Origin: SZAS-103 sp038216155 | Lineage (GTDB): Bacteria; Pseudomonadota; Gammaproteobacteria; Xanthomonadales; Xanthomonadaceae | Reading direction: 5' to 3' | Assembly (NCBI GenBank): GCA_038216155.1 | Contig: JBBQQH010000014.1 | Span: 1-59,616, forward strand | DNA length: 59,616 nt | Part shown: positions 44,125 through 53,315 of the stretch, one piece after another | Numbering within the stretch: the first letter of the stretch is position 1 | Layout: every line of letters begins with the position of its first letter | Program-made: the position numbers and the translations under genes | The notes under the pieces: generated by a model | What the model was told of the DNA's origin: nothing | The model's input: the letters and a program-made list of their open reading frames with translations, nothing else | Database searches by the model: none

Positions 44125-45897
44125 ATGATCGATTCCTCATCCCGCACAACAGTGCTTGCCGCCACAGACGACTCGACAGCACCCGATCCGGCGCGGCGCG
44201 ACTTCATCCGCCAGATTGTTCGCGACGATCTCGCCAGCGCCAAGCACGCAGCGATCCGCACCCGCTTTCCACCCGAACCTAACGGCTACCTGCACATCGG
44301 TCACGCCAAGGCGATCTGCCTGAACTTTGGTGTCGCCCGCGAATTCGCTGGCCTGTGCAACCTACGCTTCGATGACACCAATCCGGCCAAGGAAGACCCC
44401 GAATACGTCGAGGCGATCAAGGACGACGTGCGCTGGCTGGGATTCGAGTGGGCCCAGTTGCGCCACGCGTCGGACTATTTCGAGGTGTTCTACCGCAGCG
44501 CCATTCAACTGATCGCACAGAGCGATGCGTTTGTCTGCGACCTGGATGCGGACCAGGTGCGCGATTTCCGTGGCACGTTGACCGAGCCTGGTCGCAATTC
44601 GCCATTCCGTGATCGCAGCGTGGCCGAGAATCTCGACCTGTTCCAGCGCATGCGTGCAGGCGAATTCCCCGATGGGGCGCGTACCTTGCGCGCCAAGATC
44701 GACATGGCCTCGGGCAACATCAACCTGCGCGATCCGGCGATCTACCGGATCAAGCACGTCACCCACCAAAACACCGGAGATGCATGGCCGATTTATCCAA
44801 TGTACGACTACGCGCACTGTCTTTCCGACGCGCTCGAAGGCATTACCCATTCGTTGTGCACACTGGAGTTTGAGGATCACCGTCCGCTGTATGACTGGTG
44901 CGTGGACAAGGTCGATCTTCCACGTCACCCGGACTTGTGGGAGTCGCTACTCGACGCAGGACTTCCAACGACGCCTGCAAAGCCGCGGCAGATCGAATTC
45001 TCGCGCCTCAACATCAACTACACGGTGATGAGCAAGCGCAAGTTGATGGCGCTGGTTTCCGAAGGGCTGGTGAATGGCTGGGACGACCCGCGCATGCCCA
45101 CTTTGCAGGGCTTGCGACGTCGCGGTTACACACCGGCAGCGTTGCGGCTGTTCGCCGAGCGCGTCGGCATCAGCAAACAGAATTCGCTGACCGATTTCTC
45201 GATTCTGGAAAATTGCCTGCGCGAGGATCTCGACGTCGCGGCGCCACGACGGATGGCGGTGCTCGATCCACTGAAACTGGTGCTGACCAATCTAGACGAG
45301 GATCACCAGGAAACGCTGCGCTTTCCCAATCACCCGAAAAATGAGGCGTTCGGCATACGCGAAGTTCCGTTCTCTCGCGAGGTTTGGATCGAACGCGACG
45401 ATTTTGCCGAAGTGCCCCCAAAGGGATTCCATCGACTCGTGCCCGGCGGCGAAGTGCGCCTTCGCGGCGTCGGCATCGTGCGCTGCAACGAGGTGGTCAA
45501 GGATGGCGAGCGCATCGTTGCGTTGCACGGCACGCTCGATCCGGATACTCGAGCAGGGATGGCCGGCGCGGATCGCAAGATCAAGGGCACCATTCACTGG
45601 GTCAGTGCGCGCGATGCAATCAAGGCCGAAGTACGGCTGTACGATCGTTTGTTCACCGTGCCCAATCCGGACGACGACAGCGACGGTCGAGGTTATCGGG
45701 ATTATTTGAATCCGGATTCGATGCGGATCGTGCGCGGCCAACTTGAACCACTCGCTGCATCTGCGCCGTCTGAGACCCATCTGCAGTTCGAGCGCCTCGG
45801 CTATTTCGTCACCGATCGTTTCGATCACAGCGCCGATGCACCCGTGTTCAATCGTAGCGTGACCTTGCGCGATAACTGGCAGGCGAGCGCGAAATAA
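44125..45897 (+). CDS. glnS: glutaminyl-tRNA synthetase
   Basis: GlnRS (590 residues), class I synthetase charging tRNA-Gln. The HIGH region is PEPNGYLHIGH (50-60) and the KMSKS equivalent is MSKRK (302-306); the anticodon-binding beta-barrels form the C-terminus. ATG 44125 is preferred over an in-frame TTG at 44116. The about 25-residue N-terminal extension before the family core is Thr/Ser/Asp-rich. Followed by a lipoprotein gene after 38 bp. Confidence 0.97.
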   Translation: MIDSSSRTTVLAATDDSTAPDPARRDFIRQIVRDDLASAKHAAIRTRFPPEPNGYLHIGHAKAICLNFGVAREFAGLCNLRFDDTNPAKEDPEYVEAIKDDVRWLGFEWAQLRHASDYFEVFYRSAIQLIAQSDAFVCDLDADQVRDFRGTLTEPGRNSPFRDRSVAENLDLFQRMRAGEFPDGARTLRAKIDMASGNINLRDPAIYRIKHVTHQNTGDAWPIYPMYDYAHCLSDALEGITHSLCTLEFEDHRPLYDWCVDKVDLPRHPDLWESLLDAGLPTTPAKPRQIEFSRLNINYTVMSKRKLMALVSEGLVNGWDDPRMPTLQGLRRRGYTPAALRLFAERVGISKQNSLTDFSILENCLREDLDVAAPRRMAVLDPLKLVLTNLDEDHQETLRFPNHPKNEAFGIREVPFSREVWIERDDFAEVPPKGFHRLVPGGEVRLRGVGIVRCNEVVKDGERIVALHGTLDPDTRAGMAGADRKIKGTIHWVSARDAIKAEVRLYDRLFTVPNPDDDSDGRGYRDYLNPDSMRIVRGQLEPLAASAPSETHLQFERLGYFVTDRFDHSADAPVFNRSVTLRDNWQASAK

Positions 45898-45935
45898 GTG
45901 AAGACATTCTTTCACTCTCAATGGAGGATTCGTCG

Positions 45936-46436
45936 ATGAACGCACGCCTGTTTGCACTGCCGTTGCTGCTCGCCCTGATGGGTGCATCGTGCGCGCCGTC
46001 GCCGGCCAAAGCGCCGACTTCGAGATCTACAACTGCAACGTCGCCTGCGCCGAGCGAGATCGCACCCGGCCCTGCAAGCACGACCATTTCTGACCCCGCC
46101 GTAGCCCTGTCGCAAACCTCGACCATCATCGAACTGCCGGCCTCGTCGCCGGCAGGCCTGCCAGTCGATAGCAAAGATACTGCACCCGATGAAGTCAGTC
46201 GCAGTTGCAAGACCAGTGCCGATTGCGCGGTGAAGAACATCGGCAACTGCTGCGGCGCGTATCCCGCGTGCGTCAACAAGGACAGTCCCACGTTTCCCGA
46301 TCGTGTGAAAGCGCAATGCGGCAAGGAACACCGCATGGGCGTTTGCGGGTTTCCGGTGGTCAATGGCTGTTCCTGCGTTGCCGGCAAATGCGAGACCGAT
46401 CACAGCGCGCCGGTCCAAGGCAAGGACCCGCGTTGA
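45936..46436 (+). CDS. Cys-rich putative lipoprotein
   Basis: A 166-residue exported protein. ATG 45936 has GGAGG 8 nt upstream; the earlier in-frame ATG at 45921 overlaps that site and is rejected. The signal sequence ends at GASC, a possible lipobox. Residues 22-95 are a Ser/Thr/Pro/Ala-rich spacer. The last 70 residues hold ten cysteines in a compact pattern (SCKTSADC, NCCGAYPACVNKDSP, QCG, VCGFP, GCSC, GKC) likely forming disulfides in the envelope. Similar small domains occur in other proteobacterial proteins of unknown function. Its stop overlaps the deaminase start (TGATG). Confidence 0.75.
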   Translation: MNARLFALPLLLALMGASCAPSPAKAPTSRSTTATSPAPSEIAPGPASTTISDPAVALSQTSTIIELPASSPAGLPVDSKDTAPDEVSRSCKTSADCAVKNIGNCCGAYPACVNKDSPTFPDRVKAQCGKEHRMGVCGFPVVNGCSCVAGKCETDHSAPVQGKDPR

Positions 46437-47035
46437 TGAGCGGTGCCGCCATGGCCCATACCACTATCGGTGATGACTCATCCGCAGCCATCCGCATTGC
46501 GCTGCCCGGATGGGTCGAGAATTTTGTCGATAGCGACGCGCGGTTCGTGGACGATGACGCAAAGATCGAGCTGGCAATTGCGCTATCGCAATCCAACATT
46601 GCGCACGCAACCGGTGGCCCGTTCGGCGCCGCGATCTTCGATGGCGACGGCCGAGTGCTCGGCCTGGGTGTGAACTGCGTGATCGCGCAAGGCTGCTCAG
46701 TGGCGCATGCGGAAATGATGGCGTTCATGGCGGCGCAGACGCAGGCCGGTCGACATCGACTCAACGACGGCACCAGCGGCATCACCTTGGCCAGCTCCGC
46801 GCAACCGTGCTGCATGTGTTTCGGCGCGAGTGTCTGGGCCGGCATTGATACGTTGCTGATCGGCGCGCGCGCCGAGGACGTGATGGCGCTGACCGCGTTC
46901 GATGAAGGCCCGTTGCCGACCGACTGGATCGGCGAACTAGAACGCCGTGGCATCGCGGTTCGCCGCGACCTGCGACGCGATGCCGCCTGCGCGGTGCTGC
47001 GCACGTTTGGCAAGGAGGTCGGCGATCATTACTGA
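46436..47035 (+). CDS. CMP/dCMP-type nucleoside deaminase family protein
   Basis: A 199-residue zinc-dependent deaminase. The proton-shuttle motif HAE in VAHAEMMAF and the zinc motif PCCMC in SSAQPCCMCFGA are intact, with the GGPFGAAIFDGDG strand before them, as in guanine/cytosine deaminases. ATG 46436 overlaps the lipoprotein stop by 1 nt; a second ATG at 46451 is possible. Substrate uncertain (guanine, cytosine or a modified base). It ends 8 nt past the likely rlmM start. Confidence 0.85.
   Translation: MSGAAMAHTTIGDDSSAAIRIALPGWVENFVDSDARFVDDDAKIELAIALSQSNIAHATGGPFGAAIFDGDGRVLGLGVNCVIAQGCSVAHAEMMAFMAAQTQAGRHRLNDGTSGITLASSAQPCCMCFGASVWAGIDTLLIGARAEDVMALTAFDEGPLPTDWIGELERRGIAVRRDLRRDAACAVLRTFGKEVGDHY
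47012..47018 (+). promoter_or_regulatory. strong Shine-Dalgarno deciding the rlmM start
   Basis: AAGGAGG inside the end of the deaminase gene is followed 9 nt later by ATT (47028-47030) in the rlmM frame, with ATC at 47025 as alternative. No ATG or GTG occurs at a usable distance in that frame, which points to a rare start codon. Confidence 0.6.
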
Positions 47036-48080
47036 CGGCTTGCTGTGCTGGTGCCGCGCCGGCTTCGAATCCGATCTCGCAGCCGAGCTCGGCGAACGCG
47101 CGGCGGCGCAAGGATTGGGCGGCTACGCACGCACGCAATCGGGTAGCGGCTTCGTCGAATTTCTCGGCGAAGATGGCGGCATGCTGTCGCAGGCATTGCC
47201 AATGCACGAATTGATTTTCGCGCGGCAGAAGCTGCGCCTGTTGGCCGATTTGCGCGAACTCGATCCGGCCGATCGCATCAGCCCGATGCTCGAAGCACTC
47301 GGTGGTCGTGGTCGCTACGGCGACTTGTGGGTCGAGCATCCCGATTCGGACGATGGCAAGCCGCTAGCAGGACTCGCTCGCGCATTCGGCAACGCCCTAC
47401 GGCCGGCGTTGCGGCAACGCGGTTTTCTCACCGACGCAGTCGATGCGCGATTGCCTCGCCTGCACGTGTGTTTTGTTTCAGGCGAACGCGCCTTGCTGTG
47501 CAGCAGCGATGTGAAAGACAGCTCACCGTGGCCTCTCGGCATCGTGCGACTGCGCGCGCACGCCGATGCGCCAAGTCGCTCAGCGATGAAACTGGACGAG
47601 GCGGTGATGGTGCTTCTGAATGACGAAGAGCGCGAACGCCTGCTCGCGCCAGGCATGAATGCCGCTGATTTGGGCGCCGCGCCCGGCGGTTGGAGCTGGA
47701 TCCTCGCCCGACGCCATATTCGCGTGCAGGCGATCGACAACGGCCCGATGGCGGAATCTGCACTGAGCACCGGCTTGGTCGAACACATTCGCGCCGACGG
47801 ATTTTCGTGGCAGCCCGCGCGCAATCTCGACTGGATGGTGTGCGACATGGTCGAGCAGCCGCGACGGGTCGCGTCACGAATGGCCGAATGGTTCGCGAAC
47901 GGCTGGTGCCGCCACGCGATCTTCAACCTGAAGTTGCCGATGAAAAAACGTTGGCAGGAAACGCAGCTCAGTCTGGACTTGTTTGCGAGGGAAGCTGGAC
48001 GCGAACTCACCATTCGCGCCCGTCAGCTCTATCACGACCGCGAGGAGATCACCGTGTTCGCGAGCCGCTCGCTGGATTAA
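47028..48080 (+). CDS. rlmM: 23S rRNA 2'-O-ribose methyltransferase RlmM, probable ATT start
   Basis: RlmM methylates C2498 of 23S rRNA using SAM. From 47028 the product has 350 residues, starting TDGLLCWCRAGFE after the initiator, which aligns with the usual RlmM beginning. The central part has WVEHPDSDDGKPLAGLARAFGNAL, and the catalytic domain MNAADLGAAPGGWSWILARR, DWMVCDMVEQP and NLKLPMKKRW. The reading frame is open further up to 46947 but that part is deaminase in another frame. ATT at 47028 behind AAGGAGG is the best start; TTG 47007 or 47040 would be poorer. Confidence 0.9.
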   Translation: MTDGLLCWCRAGFESDLAAELGERAAAQGLGGYARTQSGSGFVEFLGEDGGMLSQALPMHELIFARQKLRLLADLRELDPADRISPMLEALGGRGRYGDLWVEHPDSDDGKPLAGLARAFGNALRPALRQRGFLTDAVDARLPRLHVCFVSGERALLCSSDVKDSSPWPLGIVRLRAHADAPSRSAMKLDEAVMVLLNDEERERLLAPGMNAADLGAAPGGWSWILARRHIRVQAIDNGPMAESALSTGLVEHIRADGFSWQPARNLDWMVCDMVEQPRRVASRMAEWFANGWCRHAIFNLKLPMKKRWQETQLSLDLFAREAGRELTIRARQLYHDREEITVFASRSLD

Positions 48081-48089
48081 GGCAGACGC

Positions 48090-49382
48090 TCAAGCCCACG
48101 GATCGCGTAACACGATATTGGCGTCGCGCTCTGGTCCGGTGCTGACCATCGCCAGCGGACAGCCGACCAGTTCTTCCAGCGAACGCAAATACGCGCGCGC
48201 CGCGGGCGGCAACTTTGCGAAATCAGTGATGCCGTGGGTGGATTCGCTCCAGCCCGGGAACTCAAGATACACCGGCTCGCATTCGTTCCAGCCATCGGCA
48301 TCCAGCGGCGCGTACTCGGTCTGTTTGCCGCGATATTTGTAGGCGATGCACATCTTCAACGATGGCAGACCATCGAGCACATCGAGCTTGGTGATGCACA
48401 GGCCGGAGATGCCGTTGATCGCGACGGCCCGCTTAAGCGCGACCAAATCGATCCAGCCGCAGCGGCGCGGACGCCCGGTGGTGGCACCGAATTCGGCGCC
48501 GCGCTTGCGGATGTCCTCGCCTACTTCATCGTCGAGCTCGGTCGGAAACGGACCGCCGCCGACGCGCGTCGCATACGCCTTGGCGATGCCGAGCACGTAG
48601 TCGATCGCATCCGCACCGACGCCAGTGCCGGCCAACGCGCCACCAATCGTGGTGTTGCTGGAGGTGACATACGGATAAGTGCCGTGATCAATGTCGAGCA
48701 GCGAGCCTTGCGCGCCCTCGAACAGGACGCGCTTTCCGGCGCGACGCAAGTCGTGGAGGATGCCGGCCACGTCGGATTTCATCGGCTCGACGTATTCGCC
48801 GAACGCGACCGCTTCATCCAGCGTCTGCTGGTAATCGATCGGATCGGCGTGCAGGTATTTGGTCAGCACGAAGTTGTGATAATCCATCACCTCGAGCAAC
48901 TTGCGCGCCAGCTCGTCGGGATAGCTCAGGTCTGCCACTCGCACGCCTCGACGCGCAACCTTGTCCTCGTATGCCGGGCCAATACCGCGTCCGGTGGTGC
49001 CGATCGCCTGCCCGCCCGCAGCCTTCTCTCGCGCCTGGTCCAGCGCGATGTGGTACGGCATGATCAGCGGCGTCGCCGGACTGATCTTCAGCCGCGAACG
49101 CACGTCGATGCCGGTCGCCTCCAACTCGCCGATCTCCTTGCGCAACGCCGCAGGCGACAGCACCACGCCGTTGCCGATCAGGCACAGCGCGCCTTCGCGC
49201 AGGATGCCGGACGGAATCAGATGCAGGACGGTTTTCTTGCCGTTGATCACCAGCGTGTGGCCAGCGTTGTGTCCGCCCTGGAAGCGCACGACCGCGCCGA
49301 TCTGCTCGGTGAGCAGGTCTACGATTTTGCCTTTGCCTTCATCGCCCCACTGGGCGCCCAAGACTACTACCGACTGACCCAT
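48090..49382 (-). CDS. purA: adenylosuccinate synthetase
   Basis: PurA (430 residues) makes adenylosuccinate from IMP, aspartate and GTP, the first committed step to AMP. The N-terminal MGQSVVVLGAQWGDEGKGKIVDLL contains the P-loop-like GDEGKGK, and GGHNAGHT and EGAQGSLLDIDHGTYP follow. ATG 49382 has GGAG upstream; the in-frame ATG at 49427 adds 15 residues across the leader. Last gene of the miaA-to-purA cluster in conserved order. Confidence 0.97.
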   Translation of the reverse strand: MGQSVVVLGAQWGDEGKGKIVDLLTEQIGAVVRFQGGHNAGHTLVINGKKTVLHLIPSGILREGALCLIGNGVVLSPAALRKEIGELEATGIDVRSRLKISPATPLIMPYHIALDQAREKAAGGQAIGTTGRGIGPAYEDKVARRGVRVADLSYPDELARKLLEVMDYHNFVLTKYLHADPIDYQQTLDEAVAFGEYVEPMKSDVAGILHDLRRAGKRVLFEGAQGSLLDIDHGTYPYVTSSNTTIGGALAGTGVGADAIDYVLGIAKAYATRVGGGPFPTELDDEVGEDIRKRGAEFGATTGRPRRCGWIDLVALKRAVAINGISGLCITKLDVLDGLPSLKMCIAYKYRGKQTEYAPLDADGWNECEPVYLEFPGWSESTHGITDFAKLPPAARAYLRSLEELVGCPLAMVSTGPERDANIVLRDPWA

Positions 49383-49494
49383 TTTCCACTCTCCGAAATC
49401 ATTGTGTCGCGGTTGGGGCGGCGTCACCGACTAGGTTCGGCTCCATGCCTCACCAAGTCGGCCGGCCTACGCCATCCTGGCTCCGGCGTTCGAT

Positions 49495-49531
49495 CCTGCG
49501 CATGAGTCCACTGGACTCATGCAAACGCAGG
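49495..49531. repeat. long hairpin in the spacer before purA
   Basis: cctgcg (49495-49500) and catgagtcca (49501-49510) pair with tggactcatg (49512-49521) and cgcagg (49526-49531) around a single-base loop with a caaa bulge. It lies in the 226-bp gap 49383-49608 between the DUF2065 gene and purA. A dispersed repeat or mRNA structure in the purA leader are both possible. Confidence 0.55.
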
Positions 49532-49608
49532 CTCTCACCCCCATTGTGCTGCGTTAGAGACGACCGACTCATCTGAATTTCATTAAAAACGTACAGAACT
49601 CAAAAGCC

Positions 49609-49800
49609 TCAATTCGCGCTTTGCAGGATGGTTAGCGCGAGCAGGCCAACTCCGATCATGATTGCGCCGGCCAGTCTCAACCGCGAGTCGGGCGTTTGCA
49701 GCAGTTCGGCGATCACACGTTTCCAACCCGACGGCACCGCAAACAGCACCAGCCCTTCTAGTACCGCGACTAGGCACAACGCGGCCAGCAGGTCGTGCAT
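49609..49800 (-). CDS. DUF2065 (YjeT-like) small membrane protein
   Basis: A 63-residue protein with two hydrophobic helices (about 3-22 and 42-59) joined by WKRVIAELLQTPDSRLRLAG, the DUF2065 pattern. In gammaproteobacteria it sits between hflC and purA as here. Function unknown; a partner role for HflKC is suggested only by the conserved order. Nine bases separate it from hflC. Confidence 0.85.
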   Translation of the reverse strand: MHDLLAALCLVAVLEGLVLFAVPSGWKRVIAELLQTPDSRLRLAGAIMIGVGLLALTILQSAN

Positions 49801-49809
49801 GGCAGCGGA

Positions 49810-50691
49810 TTATTGTGCGGGACGCGGGTGGCCGGCGTCCTGGAAGTAACGCATCAACTCACTGTCCGGATCCAGCACCAGCACGTCTTTGCCACTGCCG
49901 AAGGATTTGCGGTAGGTCTCAAGGCTGCGGTAGAACGAATAGAACTCTGGATCCTGACCAAACGCCGCAGCCGAAGTGGCGGCGGCGACGGCATCGCCCT
50001 GACCGCGTAACACCTGCGCGTCGCGTTCAGCGTCAGCCGCGATTACCTGGCGCTCGCGGTCGGCTTCGGCGCGAATCTTCGATGATGCCTCGTCGCCTTC
50101 AGCGCGCAACTGGTTGGCCACGCGCAGGCGCTCGGCGCGCATACGCTCGTACACCGTGCCCAGCACATTGTTTTCCTCCGGCAGGTCGATCCGTTTGATG
50201 CGGATATCGAGCACCTCAATGCCGAGCGACGACAACGATGCCTTGTTGACCAGCAGCAGCAGCCCGCCGCCAAGATTGTCGCGCTCAATCGCCACCAGAT
50301 CCTGCAAGCCGTGCTGGTTGACCGTGTTGCGCAGCGCCTCGACCACGATCGGCGTCAGCCGCTGCTCGGCCGCAGCCGCATCGCCCAGGGTGGCGGTGTA
50401 GTAGGCGTTGACCTCCTTGATCCGCCATTTGGCGAAATAATCGACCGAGACGTCCTTTTTTTCCTGCGTGAGATACCGCTCGGGCTTGGCATCGAGCGTG
50501 TATAGCCGACGATCGAACAACGCCGTGGTTTGCGCCAGTGGCAGCTTGAAGTGCAGGCCGGGCGGAATGTCGGTGCGCACAATGCGGCCGAACTGGAACA
50601 GCACGCCCACCTGACCCTCATGCACGATGTAGGTCGAACCGGTCAGCGCGACTAGCAACACCGCGCCAAGGAAGATCCACAACGGTTTCAT
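49810..50691 (-). CDS. hflC: FtsH protease modulator HflC
   Basis: HflC (293 residues) is an SPFH/prohibitin-fold protein with one N-terminal membrane helix (IFLGAVLLVALTGSTYIV) that assembles with HflK into a periplasmic cage around FtsH. The SPFH segment EGQVGVLFQFGRIVRTDIPPG and the coiled EADRERQVIAADAERDAQVLRGQGDA stretch are typical. The start overlaps the hflK stop by 4 nt, giving balanced synthesis. FtsH itself is encoded in this window. Confidence 0.95.
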   Translation of the reverse strand: MKPLWIFLGAVLLVALTGSTYIVHEGQVGVLFQFGRIVRTDIPPGLHFKLPLAQTTALFDRRLYTLDAKPERYLTQEKKDVSVDYFAKWRIKEVNAYYTATLGDAAAAEQRLTPIVVEALRNTVNQHGLQDLVAIERDNLGGGLLLLVNKASLSSLGIEVLDIRIKRIDLPEENNVLGTVYERMRAERLRVANQLRAEGDEASSKIRAEADRERQVIAADAERDAQVLRGQGDAVAAATSAAAFGQDPEFYSFYRSLETYRKSFGSGKDVLVLDPDSELMRYFQDAGHPRPAQ

Positions 50692-51881
50692 CGATCACCT
50701 CCGTTGCGGCCGTCGCTGCGATCCGGGCGTCCCGGACGCGCGTCGGCATCGCTCGCAGCGCCGCCCGCACTAACGCGATCCGGCAACGCCGCCGAGATCG
50801 CCGGCAAGTTGACCGGCGAGGCCGCGCTGGATGCGCCGGTCGGCTCCGGGATGGTTGGCACTGCCCCGCGGTCCATCGGTAAATACAACACGTTATTGCC
50901 CTTGCCGGACACGACCTTGGGCGTGGCGCTCAGCACCGCCTGCATGGTGTCCAGATATAGCCGTTTGCGGGTGACTTCCGGCGCCTTGCGATATTGCTCA
51001 TCGAGCAGGCTGAAGCGTTGCGCGTTACCGCTGGCCGCCGCCGTCACTGCTTCCTTGTAGCCCTCGGCTGCGGTGCGCACGCGCGCGCCTTCGCCGCGCG
51101 CGACCGGCACCACCTGGCTGGCGTAGGCGCGAGCCTCGTTGACCAGACGATCCTTGTCCTGCATGGCGCGATTGGCATCGTCGAAGGCGTCTTTCACTTC
51201 CTGCGGCGGGCGCGCGTTCTGAATGTTGAATTCGGACACGATCAGGCCGGTCCTGTACATGTCGAGCGAGGTCTGCAGCCGCAATCGCGCCTTGGCCGCC
51301 AGTTCGGCGCGCTGGCCGATCAGGATATCGTCCATCTTGCTGCCGCCCATCACCTCGCGCACCGCGCTTTCTGCCGCCTGCTTGAGTGTTGCCTCCGGCT
51401 CGCGATCGCCGTACAGGAACAGGCGCGGGTTGGAGACGCGGTATTGCACGGAAAACTCGACCAGTACGATGTTTTCGTCGTTTGTCAGCAGGCGTACGGT
51501 GTCGGAAGTCGAACGCGCCTTGGTGGCGTCAACTTTTTGCACCGTTTCGATCGGCCACGGCCACTTCAGGTTCGGCCCGGGCGTGAGGATGCGCGAGAAT
51601 TGGCCGAAGCGCAGCACCACGCCGCGCTGGGTCTCGTTGATCAGCTGCACGCAACTGAACACCAGCCAGACCGCCACCAGCACGCCAACCCACAACGCGA
51701 TGCGCGATGCGACAGGCTCGCCGGCATCGTTGCCGCCGCCACCGCTACCAAACATGCCTCCCATGCTTTGCTTGAGGCGTTCGATGAAGTTTTCGGTGTC
51801 ACGATCACTGTCGGACGGGCGTCGGCCCTTCCATGGATCGCGCTCGTTATCGCCCTTCTTGCCGGGCTGGTTCCACGCCAT
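50688..51881 (-). CDS. hflK: FtsH protease modulator HflK
   Basis: HflK (397 residues): a glycine-rich cytoplasmic N-terminus (MFGSGGGGNDAG, about 42-55), a membrane helix (RIALWVGVLVAVWLVFSC) and an SPFH domain beginning TQRGVVLRFGQFSRILTPGPNLKWPWP. Partner of HflC. ATG 51881 gives the usual MAWNQPGKKGDNERDPW start; an in-frame ATG at 51929 adds 16 unlike residues. The C-terminus is Pro/Arg/Asp-rich. Confidence 0.95.
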   Translation of the reverse strand: MAWNQPGKKGDNERDPWKGRRPSDSDRDTENFIERLKQSMGGMFGSGGGGNDAGEPVASRIALWVGVLVAVWLVFSCVQLINETQRGVVLRFGQFSRILTPGPNLKWPWPIETVQKVDATKARSTSDTVRLLTNDENIVLVEFSVQYRVSNPRLFLYGDREPEATLKQAAESAVREVMGGSKMDDILIGQRAELAAKARLRLQTSLDMYRTGLIVSEFNIQNARPPQEVKDAFDDANRAMQDKDRLVNEARAYASQVVPVARGEGARVRTAAEGYKEAVTAAASGNAQRFSLLDEQYRKAPEVTRKRLYLDTMQAVLSATPKVVSGKGNNVLYLPMDRGAVPTIPEPTGASSAASPVNLPAISAALPDRVSAGGAASDADARPGRPDRSDGRNGGDR

Positions 51882-51975
51882 GCTGCACTCCCGCGTATCG
51901 TCGCGCCGCCGGGCCGGAATGCCCGCCACGCAGTGTTCGACAACGCCGTTAATTGGATGACCGAGGATTCAGCCC

Positions 51976-53310
51976 TCAGTGATTGTAGGTAGGGGCTGTT
52001 GCAGCGGCAAGCAAGGGCTGGATCGCCTCGCCGCCAGATTCGCTCGCCAACTGCAGCGCCTGGGCGCGGGCAAGCTCGACTTGCATGCGCCAGCCGTGTT
52101 CGTCTCCCACCTCACTGCGCACAGCGCCCAGGGCGTGCAGTTGCGCGCGCAAACGCGCGGCGCGTGGTGGGATTCGCAGTTCGCCCTGAACGCGTTCAGC
52201 TGCAAATTGCTCGCCCAGCGCGGTTTTCAGCAGCTCCAAGCCGGCGCCGGTGTGCGCCGATAGCCAGATTCGCTCGCGAGCATCGACCGGGCGCTCGCGA
52301 TGGGCGGTGCTGATTGGCAGATCCTCGTCTGCCTGCGCATCCGCAAGGGCATCTAGCTTGTTGAACACCAGGATTTGCGGCAGCTCGCCGGCTCCGATTT
52401 CGGTCAGCACGGCATCGACCTGCGCGATCCGCTCGTCACGAAGGGGATCGGAGGCATCGACCACATGCAGCAACAGGTCGGCATCGCGCGCTTCGGACAG
52501 GGTCGAGCGGAACGCGGCGACCAGCTCGTGCGGCAGATCGCGTACGAAGCCGACCGTGTCGGATAACACCAACGGCCCGCAATCCAGACCTTCCACACGG
52601 CGCACCGTGGGATCAAGCGTGGCGAACAATTGATCGGCGACCAGCACGCCCGATCCGGTCAACGCGTTGAACAGGGTTGACTTGCCGGCATTGGTGTAAC
52701 CCACCAGCGCGACCCGCGGCACTTCGTTGCGCAGCCGCGCACGCCGCATCTGGGTGCGCTGCACGCCGATTTTGTCGAGTCGCTTCTGCAACTGGTCGAC
52801 GCGTTTTTGCAGCAGGCGGCGATCGGTTTCGAGCTGGGTTTCGCCCGGGCCGCGCAGTCCGATGCTGCCGCCGCGCTGTCGTTCCAGATGGGTCCAGCCA
52901 CGAATCAGGCGCGTGGCCATGTGCTTGAGCTGGGCGAGTTCGACTTGCAATTTGCCTTCGTGCGACGAAGCGCGCATGGCAAAGATATCGAGGATCAGCC
53001 CGGTGCGATCGACCACGCGTCGCTGCAGAGTTTTTTCGAGGTTGCGTTCCTGCACCGGCGTGAGCAGGTGATTGACCAGCACCAGATCGGCACCACTGGC
53101 CTCGCACAGCAGCAATGCTTCCTCGAGCTTGCCCTTGCCGATATACGTCGCCGGATTGGGCTTGGGCACGCGCGCGGGCAATGTGGCCACCACGGTCGCG
53201 CCGGCCGAACGCGCAAGATCGGCGAATTCGGCCTGCCCTGCCACATCGATCGGACCGGAGTGCGGCTGGATCAACAGCGCGTTTTCACCCTTGCGGGAAC
53301 GTTCAAACAC
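51976..53310 (-). CDS. hflX: ribosome-associated GTPase HflX
   Basis: HflX (444 residues) binds 50S/70S ribosomes and rescues stalled or damaged ones. The N-terminal domain has YIGKGKLEEA and the glycine-rich LRGPGETQLETDRR; the G domain has GYTNAGKSTLFN, DTVGFVRDLPHELV and NKLD. GTG 53310 (MFERSRKGENALLIQPH) is the likely start, 5 nt downstream of the hfq stop. The frame is open to 54024, but that portion is antisense-free shadow over hfq and miaA in another frame. Confidence 0.95.
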   Translation of the reverse strand: MFERSRKGENALLIQPHSGPIDVAGQAEFADLARSAGATVVATLPARVPKPNPATYIGKGKLEEALLLCEASGADLVLVNHLLTPVQERNLEKTLQRRVVDRTGLILDIFAMRASSHEGKLQVELAQLKHMATRLIRGWTHLERQRGGSIGLRGPGETQLETDRRLLQKRVDQLQKRLDKIGVQRTQMRRARLRNEVPRVALVGYTNAGKSTLFNALTGSGVLVADQLFATLDPTVRRVEGLDCGPLVLSDTVGFVRDLPHELVAAFRSTLSEARDADLLLHVVDASDPLRDERIAQVDAVLTEIGAGELPQILVFNKLDALADAQADEDLPISTAHRERPVDARERIWLSAHTGAGLELLKTALGEQFAAERVQGELRIPPRAARLRAQLHALGAVRSEVGDEHGWRMQVELARAQALQLASESGGEAIQPLLAAATAPTYNH

Positions 53311-53315
53311 CCGTA

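Noticed and set aside
48234..49505. 423-codon open frame opposite purA
   Set aside because: Antisense shadow of purA extending across the hairpin gap; composition is biased and lacks motifs.
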